A DNA stretch of 64,000 nt from Chimonanthus salicifolius. Lineage: Eukaryota > Streptophyta > Magnoliopsida > Laurales > Calycanthaceae. Below the pieces are notes generated by a model. That model searched no databases and was not told the origin of the DNA. It saw only the letters and a list, made by a program, of their open reading frames with translations. Below are positions 55,639 through 64,000 of the stretch, piece after piece. The translations under genes were made by a program, and so were the position numbers. How positions within the stretch are numbered: position 1 is the first letter of the stretch; each line of letters opens with the position of its first letter. The DNA is taken from positions 34,216,739 to 34,280,738 of the forward strand of contig CM023541.1 of assembly GCA_013350335.1 (NCBI GenBank). Reading direction: 5' to 3'.

Positions 55639-56080
55639 CGAGTTAGGAAGAGAAGAATAAAAAAGTCAGTAAATAGGTATGACTTTAAAAATAAAGTTTC
55701 TTTTGTAGGTTGTGATGGTCCGTCCAACTTCCATGATGCGCGCAGAGATGGAAAGGTGAAGGGGACGAAAAATCACATAGAGAAAAAGGCGGTGAGTACG
55801 ACATGGCCGATGGCGGGTCCAACAAAGTCAGTGAAGAGCGTCAGGTTCAAGCAAGACTTGGGCTTGACCAACTCTTATAATTTAAAAGGCATATGGAGCA
55901 TCCCAGAGCGTGGGGATATGCGCATCTCACACAGAGATGCAAAGCTACAGCTGTAGGTGGAGTAAGGTCGGGAGTGACTAGTGTGCACGGAGATGTAAGG
56001 TTGCAGATGCAGTAGAGATGGAATAAAGGATGTTGTCTCAGTTATTTCGGAAGTTGGTGAATTTTGGCCAATGTGGAGTT
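55639..56080 (+). other. 3' internal region of the Copia element
   Basis: A frame of 66 codons (55756-55956, with AVSTTWPMAGPTKSVKSVRF) has no domain I recognise but resembles the degenerate stretch that often precedes 3' LTRs in such deletion derivatives. No clear polypurine tract is seen: the LTR edge is preceded by aatgtggagttta. Confidence 0.4.
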
Positions 56081-56855
56081 TATTGGGTGGTGGCTCAATT
56101 CTACCAAGACAGACTGCAGAATATACAATGTGTGTTGGCAGCCATCGGGAAGGGAATTTCTATTCAGTAGGAGTCCTAAATTAATAAGGACTTGTATACC
56201 CAATTGGAAACAAAATTTATAGAAACTGCTAAAGTTGTTTCAGCTAGCGTGGAGAACCAAAAATATGAAGAAAGGACCAACTGTGTTTTGTCTATAAAAT
56301 AGAGGCAACAACTCTAGACAGGAAATACACGTAATGAGGGATTAAAAGAGGGGATTGTCTAGTTGACGCTGAACAAAGGGGTTGCATTCAGCAATTAAGA
56401 ACAGAGAAAAGGGTGTTGGATACAAACGTGTAACAGCAAGGAGAAAAGTTGTTCAACAACGCTTACAACATCTACTGTTTAGCGTGTAGCAGAGGTCAAG
56501 CAAAGGACAGTTAGCAGTGCAACCAACAAGACAGATCATACAGATCTGTAGCGAATTGTTGGCAGAGGAAGAGAAGCATCGTGTACTATTGTTGTTGTGA
56601 GAGTAAACAGCAACAAAGCATATCAGTCCACCAAGGTAGCAAGGGTTGCAGACGAACTACAGTAAAGCACTGTTCATTGGTGAGAACAATGCAAAGTTAG
56701 TGCTGATTGGAGGCTGCAGCGATGGTGCAAAACAGTAGTGGTAGCTGCGACTTGAAGAAGACCGGGTGTGGCCGAACCATGTAAATTGTCGATGTTGTGC
56801 ATGTGCTTATTTTTCCCTTTCGATTTCTTCTTTTTTCCGCTAATACACTAATACA
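56081..56855 (+). mobile_element. 3' LTR of the Copia element
   Basis: It is collinear with the 5' LTR from tattgggtggtggctcaatt to the aataca end. The first bases are TA instead of TG. A deletion of about 130 bp lies near 56760 (aagaag joined to accgggtgtgg). Confidence 0.8.
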
Positions 56856-57476
56856 AAACTATACCATTGTCACTTAAAATTAGTCAAAGAGTTCATAAAA
56901 TTCAAAATAAATGAATTTTGATACTTTTTTTGTAGAAATAGTTCGAGAAACCAGAGCCACACACGCAAAGGTTACATTCAGCAGGGAGGCGGATTATCGG
57001 CCTATTTTTACAAACAATATATCAAAATTCATTTATTCTTAATTTTATGAACTCTGGGACTGATTTTAAGTAAAAAGAGTTTAGTTTTGGGCATCAAATA
57101 TCGTACCCAAACAATTAAGAGGGAAGATCATTTTTCCTTAATTCTTTGGGTACAGTTTTTTAAGCCCAAAATTATACCATTTTCACTTAAAATCAGTCTC
57201 AGAGTTCATAAATTTCAGAGTAGATGAATTTTGATAACTTGTTTGTAAAAATCGGTCGAGAAACGACCTCACTTGAAAGTCCCACTCCACAACCATCGTT
57301 CGAAGGAATTCATTCGAATTGTTCATTCGAACGAACCAAACGGTCGATCGAAGGATGTGGAGAATCGTTTTTTCTTTTAAAAATGAAGGGCAAAATGGTA
57401 ATTTCATCCATTTTTTTTTTAAATTGGGTGTGTGGAGAAAGAAAACCCGAATTTCTGTATCGCGGGCCATTATTAA

Positions 57477-58165
57477 TATAAAAATATAATATTTCATTTT
57501 TTTTTCTTTATATGTTTTCACTTCACAAGACTCAAACCCGATCCAACCCCATGAAACCACCAATCGGGCCACACGGACTACAAGTGCGTTGTATACATTT
57601 TAATCATAAAAAAATTCAATCATTAAAAAAAATTATTATAAAAATTATTTATTTTATTTGGAAACATTTTATTGACATGTAACTTAATTCTATTAATTTG
57701 TTATTTTATATTTTATTAATTTTCTTTTTGAAAATTTCTAAAACCTAATTAAAAAAATAACAAAGTATAAAAATAAAGTTAGATATCAAATTAGTATATT
57801 TTCTTTTTTCTAAGACATAATATTTTCTATTAAATTTTACTTTTTTTTTAATTTAATTTCTATTAAATTATAATAATTTTCATAAAAATATGTTTTTAAT
57901 ATAAAAGTGTTCTTTAAATCTAACCCTAACTCTCGTTGGATAACTCAATAAGTATCCCCTGTTCCAAAGAACACTCGTTGAAAAAGTTTAAGGGTTTTGA
58001 GTTTTGACCTTCACTCCCATGTATACTTTCACAGCAATTTCACAACTTAAAAATCCGCAAGGCATGAAAATCCTAATGCCGCCGCTACCATCCAAAATGA
58101 GAAGAAGGAAAAAAGAGAAGAGGAGCCCAAAGTACTTAACCCTAACGGCAATAAAAAGGTAGAAG
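57477..58165. repeat. Continuation of hAT-like copy 2 between nested insertions
   Basis: AT-rich sequence aligning with the interior of copy 1 (about 3920-4470), including the stretch with taatgccgccg and gagaagaagg near 58070-58105 that corresponds to agtgccgccgcaaaa near 4400. No gene. Confidence 0.6.
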
Positions 58166-58296
58166 TGTAACGCCCCGCCCCTTTCTACAGTATAAACGGG
58201 TCGTGGCCCACTTAACTGCAGATTGAATGGGCGTTAACCAACGCATTACGCACCTAACGGGCCTTACATCACAGATTTGTGGCTGCGGGAAAATAA

Positions 58297-58359
<63 letters not shown>

Positions 58360-61300
58360 AGACTATAAATGAAATAATTAAAGCCATCAAATCTTTCATG
58401 CCCAACTACACATTACACAAATCTTAATGTCATCCACAAAAAAATGAGAAGGATAACATCGACTATTAATATCAAGTCTAATATCAATGCTCACATCCCA
58501 TTTTGTAAAATAAAACAAAAACGATATCCTCAAAGTTCTCAATTTATTTAAATAAACTAATCAGGTCTCAAAAATGAATATTACCAAATAAATAAATTCA
58601 ACCGCATGAAACAACAACTATGCTAAGAAAATACACATTTATCTTTGACTTACTATCACGTCACCACCTCCGAAAGTTGAATTGTCACTCCTCAGCTATC
58701 ACCTGAAAAACTATTAGGGAGTGAGCCTCACTTGCCCATGGATCATCAGCTCAGTAAGGATACAAATAAACAATAGGAAACCTATATACAATAATATTCA
58801 ATATAAAAAGGCGGAATATCTAACACAAATCAACATCACATAAACAACACACACATGAACTCCACAACATAATTCACCTAAACGTATCTATCTTGATATC
58901 ATACTCAAGGCACTCATATCCATCAATACATCCTAGTTCTAAGCACTAGATCATCAATTTAACCAACTAAAGAGTGTAACTTATCATACTATCAAACTCC
59001 ACAATGACTCAATTCACCTGGTACAGTGATGCTTTCAATCCATTTTATAGACAACGCGTTCACTCATTTGCTCTCGATATGGGATTAGTGAAAACCTCAC
59101 CCCTCACCCGCAGCCTGTTAATGAGGTAGCCTGCCAGTGTGGTAGCCTATGCTCATCCATCACCCGCCCACACATCATCCGCCCACTAGGACTTTTGGAT
59201 CTTTTGGCCTCACACCTCCCCATCAAGAAGACAGATAAGTATTACGTTCTTAATCAAGTCTCACACATGGGATCTTTCCTGACAAGCCACTCATCACAAT
59301 CAATAATCTGATACATGATGTCGTCCATAAACACACGTCATACGTGAATACATTGTGCGACCCATCACACTCACACATAAGGCCCATGCACTGCAATCCA
59401 ACACGTGGAATCCAAATCCAACGAACACATCAATCGACATCTTAGTAATCAGATATATCCTCCACAAGTGGCTAACACATCACACAATTCATGAGGTCAT
59501 CATTCGACCATATCACAATTACTCATACCCACCGAACTTATATTTATCAACATATCCATAAATCTCACTCATACACCTATCATAATCAAACTCATACTTA
59601 GCATATTCAATAATTCACATGTGATGGGAATTCAATCAATTTGACGGGTCCGGCCAGGTTCTTCGGGGCATACAAAACATATAATAATCCAGAACCATTG
59701 TTAGTCATTGGCCATGCTTACGTCATTACCATAATATCCCAATCACATAGATATACCGGATATATCAAATAAATCATCATCACATCATAGCAATAATAAA
59801 ACATTACAATATGCCTTTAAAAATAAAAGTAAAGCATAAATAAAATCAAGATATAAAAATAATGATAAAACCCAAATAAACAAATTATGAAAGAACAACA
59901 GAGTACTCCCTACCTCAAAGTTGAGATTTTCGCAGTCTCCTAGCATTCAAGCAGTAGATAGGTTGCATAAAAACGCCAAATCAAATTCCACTTTAAGTGC
60001 TGCAAATAGATCATTTTGTGGGTTCCAAACATTACTAATATTATGTCCATGAATTATTTGGAACAATCTAAATTTAATGAACATGGGTGATGCGTTGCTG
60101 TCCCTCTATGGACTGTCCTCTAGTGTCATAGACTATGGAGTTGGGTTGTAGGGCAGCCAAAAGATAGGTAATGAACTGTCCTAAATATCCAATTAGGTGT
60201 TCGGGCTTTTCTAACATGTAGGTAATCTCTGAACATAGTTCATAGGGAAGTAAGGTATTTGAAAACTGTAGAAGTCTAAATAAGGTAACAAGTAATTTGT
60301 AACCAAGAAGGGTATATTGTTTGAAGAAGGGCTGAATGATTTTGGGGAAAATTGGGTAGATGAAGTTGGACCAGTGAACATATTTGTAATCTTACTATAA
60401 AATAAAGTAAGGTTGGAAGAAGAGTAGATTCAACACTAATCAGTGGACAACAGATACCTTCCCAAGTTACAATGTAATTAATATCATTAGCCTCTAATCA
60501 AGGGTGTGAAAATCTGAGGTTTTGCAATACACAGGTATTCTATGGGCCACGGCTTGGGCAACAAGGGTTGCTTGCTGTCACAAGGCAGCCAAGGGAAGAA
60601 GGCCACGGCTTGAGCAACACCTATGTAATTAAATTCTGGAAATAAAAGAAAATATACAAAAGCATGGTTTGTACCTAAAAACAGTTTCATCTTAGATTGA
60701 TTTAGGGAAAAGACCGAGTGGGTATTGTTTACGGATAAGGAATTGGGGACAGATTTGAGTCACCTATTGATTTGATCCCACTGCTGAGTAAAGAAGGGGA
60801 AAATGATCACCATCCAACAAGGATTGGCTGGTTGGCTGGCTCGAGATTTAGAAAGAGGAGAAGAGGAAGAAGAAACCCATGGGAAAGAAGAACCTAGAGA
60901 AAATTAGAGGGACATACCTGTTACTTGCTGTAACTGGGAACAAAGACGACAGAGGGCCAGTCACACGGTGGTCCTGAACTCTGCTATTCGAACTGGGTCT
61001 TCGAAGAGGAGATGAAGGAAAACGGCGGTGGAGAAAGAGTATGAGATGCTCGAGAGATATAAAATTTGGGGTTTTCCTGTTTCCGCTGGAATCTTTCGAT
61101 GGGCTGCCGTTTTGAAAAGGGTCAAGGAAAGGATTCGTAGGTCTCTTAAAGGAAGGGGGTCGGTGGTGATATTCGAGTACAACTAGGACTTTTATCAGGA
61201 AAGGGTAAGTTAGGTTCTATTATTAAAAGGAACGAAATAAATCAAGATGGGTTTTATATTCCATCGGGAGTTTAGGGATTGGGTAATTTCTATTCTCCGC

Positions 61301-61820
61301 AACAAAAAAAATCCTATATTTTTATACATTTTTATATATAAGAAAAAATCCCCACTAGACAAATCTCAAGGTGAAGAAATTTTGGACAAATAAATTCGAT
61401 CAGGGAAGGTGGATCCCTTTAAATTATTGATTTTAATAATTTTTCCTTTTTTTCTCTTTTATTAATTTGTCAATCATCAATTCAATTCTAAATACTTAAA
61501 ATTTGGAACTTATTTATTGATTTTTAATTCTTAATAGAATATTTCCAATTGAAATTCTAACTTAGGGGAATTTAAAAGTTTATGTTAACAACTTATTTTC
61601 CATTTACTTAATTTTAATTCGAATGAGATAAATTTGTGAATTCTCATTGAGGAGAAAGTGTGTGCAATCAGGGTCTCTTATTCAATCCCTAAATTCAATT
61701 GAGTTTTTCCCAAATAAATTTATCAAATTAAACTAACAAATCAATTTAAACTATAATAATTTTTTCTAAATTAATTTTACCCACCGCTACTGACCGGCTA
61801 CTCCGGGTCAGGTCACTACA
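58166..61820 (-). mobile_element. Solo LTR of a second large Gypsy-type element (3,655 bp)
   Basis: It starts tgtaacgccccgcccc and ends gggtcaggtcactaca, between identical 5-bp duplications agaag (58161-58165 and 61821-61825). No internal region or partner LTR is present. The ggggcgttaca end lies at the left, so I assign the minus strand by analogy with the LTR at 47774. It contains a long TA microsatellite. The short open frames inside show no family resemblance. Confidence 0.85.
58298..58355. repeat. (TA)29 microsatellite
   Basis: An uninterrupted run of 58 bases of alternating T and A inside the solo LTR. The 60-90-codon frames across it (Tyr-Ile repeats) are artefacts of the repeat. Confidence 0.97.
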
Positions 61821-62110
61821 AGAAGAGGAGAGAATCAATCCACTATGATGATTTTATTTTATTTTTTTTACATTTTCTTTCTCTCTTCTTCTTGATTTTG
61901 TTCTTTCCAAACGTGTGATGATAAATTCCAACAACCAGCGTTTAATTTTTTTTTTTTAAGAAACTGATTTTAGTTAAAAGTCACAATTGTATGCCAAAAA
62001 CCGGGTTGAAGAGGGTTTTTATGGGTTTTAATTTGACCCGACCCTTTAAATAGCCTGTTATGGTTGAACTGCGGGTCAACCTTCGGTCTGGGCCAGGTTT
62101 GACAACATTG

Positions 62111-62907
62111 CATTAAACACTAACATTTCACGGGTCCGATCCATGTAAAAAAGGCTAAAATGACTTGTTTTGGCCTTAACCGTTTCGCCCTACTAATTTC
62201 ACAATTTTTATTTTTATTTTTTTAATATTTAATACAAAAAGTATACTTGATTGACTATAACTAGTCAAATCCAAAATTCATTTTTAGCTACGTGGTTTTA
62301 GTGGTTAAAGTCACCCACCATCTTTAATTCAATAAAACCTAATAACTTTGACCAATAAGATCAAATGGTTAAAAATAATTTTTTGGCTAAATTTAATCCC
62401 CTTGTATTTCATCAACTCTTTTTTTTTCTTAAATTCATATGGCTGATGTTTTATGAACATGAAGAAAATAGGAGGAAAAATGAATTAAATTTGGTGCACC
62501 TATTGTGTTTTGAGTTCTGTCCTTTGATTTTGAATAATATAGAATTCATTCGATTCAAATTTATTTCTTCAATAATTATTGAGTGTTTTTTTGTCTATTA
62601 GATTATTATTTGATTCATGTTAGAGTAAAATTCAAGCCCTCCCGAATTAGTATTTCATAATTATGCTATTAAGACTTGATATTACAAATATAAAATTATT
62701 TGTATTTTTATTTGTGTAGATTAGTATGAAATAATAAAAATAATTAATTGCAACATTCTCGTAGGTTTTTGTTACTTTCTTCAAATTTTATGATTTTTTT
62801 TTTAATTTTATATCGCCTTTTCTGAAATAGAGCATTGGAAATATTGAAATGTTTCACTGTAAAGACAAAACGAGAAGAAATTGCCGATGCCTTACTCTAC
62901 TCTCATC
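62111..62907. other. AT-rich DNA between two hAT-like copies
   Basis: Contains a 78-codon frame (62365-62601) of hydrophobic, AT-driven composition that resembles no family I know. Nothing else is recognised. Confidence 0.4.
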
Positions 62908-63338
62908 CAATGTTATCAGAACCGAATCGTCTACCGACCGTCTTCGAGGCATTTTGAGTTCAACCGCAGTCAATGCTGGTCAAGAAATAATATAATATAA
63001 ATATTACATATAACATTAAGTAAGACGCCTTGTACAAATAATATTCAAACTCTGAGTAATATACCAAAACGGTGAAAAATATGGGATAAAAATGGTAAGA
63101 AACATTTATATTTTAATATATCCATTTTTTAATATTTTGAAGAGGAAATTATTAAAAAAATAAAAATAAAATTTCAAATTTCAAATTTTGTGAGCCTCGG
63201 TTCACGGTTTGCAGTTTTATCCGCAAAACCACATAAAACTGAGGCTCTGGTTTTTTACGATTTTGACTGAAAACGGCTTAAGCCTTGACCGAACTACAGG
63301 CGGTTCAGCCGCGGTTTGGTCCGACTTTGATAACATTG
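62908..63338. mobile_element. hAT-like element, copy 3 (431 bp)
   Basis: The left end caatgttatcagaaccg and the right end ctttgataacattg are inverted. The 8-bp flanks ctctcatc at 62900-62907 and 63339-63346 are identical. It is shorter than copy 1 through internal deletion, and has subterminal cgaccgtcttcgaggc and ggttcagccgcggtttgg. Confidence 0.85.
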
Positions 63339-63389
63339 CTCTCATCTCTTTTAGCGACAAAAGTCTAGTCAAGGTAAGCATTTAAATAA

Positions 63390-64000
63390 GATCCATGATA
63401 TCATCCAGTGCATCCCAGCCGTAAATGGGTATCAACAGCTGAAGAGTAGCTAGACGATGAGCTACTCGGTTAACTTCCCTGGGGATCCATTGAAGACGAA
63501 CACTCTGAAGGAGCTGATGAGGCCGATTGCATAATCAATGGAATCAAACGACCTGTTGCCATCGTAATTTAAGTTTTGGATGCGAATGAAGTCAGTCAAG
63601 AGTTGTTCTTTTTATAGATAAGATGGGTATCTTCACTTTAAATTAAAGGTGAGACTAATCTCATGGGTACAGGAAACCACTTGGAAACCCCTTGTATCAA
63701 GTAAACTCGGGAGGAATCGAACTTAAGATCTCTAGCTTAATCCTCGAACCTTAGACCAACTACCCGTAAAAGAAACAAGAGTTAAGCCTCTTAATAATTC
63801 ACACATCTCGGCATGCAAGGGACTAGTATGATGTAATTTGAAAGAGTCCAGCATAATAAGTTTTCCCAAATGATTCCTTAAGATACTTCCACCCCCTCCA
63901 TTCCCATTTGGAACCTCAGATGACCCATCGTAATAAAGAACAATCCGATCATTATTAGGAGGCAACCAAGAAGAGTTTGTAGACAAGGATACACTATGTA
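63390..64000 (-). pseudogene. LINE RNase H domain, split by a SINE and cut by the window end
   Basis: The minus strand from 63998 to 63784 reads WLPPNNDRIVLYYDGSS, then GGGGSILRNHLGKLIM and SPLHAEMCELLRGLTL, the first part of the plant LINE RNase H domain (YYDGSS has the catalytic Asp, and HAEMCELLRGL the Glu). After the SINE at 63605-63775 the minus strand resumes at 63596 with the rest: SVRLQWIPREVNRVAHRLAT, including the final catalytic region. There is no gap in homology apart from the SINE and minor lesions. Upstream ORF2 domains would lie beyond 64000. Confidence 0.75.
63605..63775 (-). mobile_element. tRNA-derived SINE inserted in the LINE RNase H domain
   Basis: On the minus strand: ttacgggtagttggtctaag (A box region), ttaagttcgattcctcccga (B box), then a body ending in a short A-rich tail (the + strand gttctttttata end). 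It is flanked by identical caagagtt at 63597-63604 and 63776-63783. The length of 171 bp fits a plant SINE. Confidence 0.8.

Larger units (their letters stand above)
53296..56855 (+). mobile_element. Internally deleted Copia element
   Basis: The 5' LTR is 53296-54214 and the 3' LTR 56081-56855. Right after the 5' LTR, agtggtatcagtagc is a primer-binding site of initiator tRNA-Met type. The interior (about 1.87 kb) codes for gag and protease and then jumps to sequence close to the 3' LTR, so integrase, RT and RNase H are lacking. The 3' LTR lacks about 130 bp that the 5' LTR has at 54001-54125. The flanks share aaac; an exact 5-bp duplication is blurred by an A-run difference. The insertion split the foldback element. 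Confidence 0.85.
52917..57468. mobile_element. Foldback-type TIR element carrying a Copia insertion
   Basis: The outer ends ggcc...acaccc (52917 onward) and the inverse (ending gggcc at 57468) are flanked by identical 8-bp duplications attattaa (52909-52916 and 57469-57476). The left arm 52917-53295 is inversely repeated in 57160-57468, and parts recur at 56856-56950 (inverse) and 56995-57160 (direct). Arm and anti-arm are therefore present twice, around a short unique segment (about 56950-56995). No transposase frame is visible. The 8-bp duplication suggests hAT-like, but the superfamily is uncertain. Confidence 0.75.
52632..62110. mobile_element. hAT-like element, copy 2, carrying nested insertions
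   Basis: The left end caatgttttaaaaactgac and the right end tttgacaacattg are inverted. The 8-bp flanks cattaaac at 52624-52631 and 62111-62118 are identical. Inside are the foldback element (52917-57468) and the solo LTR (58166-61820). Without these the element is about 1.26 kb and its AT-rich core aligns with copy 1 (for example ttattaatataaaaatataa at 57470-57489 against 3914-3934). Confidence 0.8.

Noticed and set aside
58142..58427. Tyr-Ile repeat proteins
   Set aside because: Translation of a (TA)29 microsatellite.

Overview
This window looks like nuclear DNA of a flowering plant. It is AT-rich, its exons are short and separated by long introns, and several classes of plant transposable element are nested in one another. 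I cannot name the species. The large, layered retroelement load suggests a genome with much intergenic expansion.

I can support only one ordinary protein-coding gene. It is a plant homologue of the 25-kDa subunit of cleavage factor I (CFIm25/NUDT21 family), on the + strand. Its seven coding exons join in frame into 199 codons: 9848-9969, 11981-12026, 12659-12752, 12846-12913, 13900-13986, 14072-14182 and 42759-42830. The first six exons lie within 4.3 kb. The last 23 codons are separated from them by a single intron of 28,576 bp (14183-42758).

The giant intron holds, from left to right: a truncated LINE with an RNase H domain (about 14.9-16.95 kb); a degenerate minus-strand Ty3/Gypsy remnant (18.6-21.5 kb); a repeat present twice in direct orientation and once inverted (21.6-26.8 and 33.8-40.3 kb); a small solo LTR (26948-32634) into which a complete gag-only LTR element (TR-GAG type, 27187-32563) inserted; a second LINE (35.9-40.09 kb, minus) inside the right-hand repeat; and an in-frame chimera of a Gypsy reverse-transcriptase fragment with the C-terminal end of an LRR receptor-like protein (40861-41661, minus).

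Upstream (1-9.8 kb) is repeat DNA. It has a 1.1-kb hAT-like element (3614-4711), a tandem pair of TRIM-like segments (5082-5610), and a 1.8-kb terminal-inverted-repeat element whose internal repeats begin with TIR-like sequence (5616-7412). Downstream (43-64 kb) are a LINE fragment, a 382-bp hAT MITE (46664-47045), a 3.57-kb solo LTR with many palindromes and a 63-bp tandem array (47774-51346), a SINE (51400-51585), and a four-component nest (52632-62110). In the nest, a hAT-like element holds a foldback element that contains a deleted Copia element, and separately a 3.66-kb solo LTR. At the end are a third hAT-like copy (62908-63338) and a LINE RNase H domain split by a SINE (63390-64000).

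Many boundaries were fixed by reading target-site duplications (TSDs) directly, so the order of insertions can be partly reconstructed. I saw no tRNA, rRNA or other structured RNA gene, and nothing of prokaryotic type.
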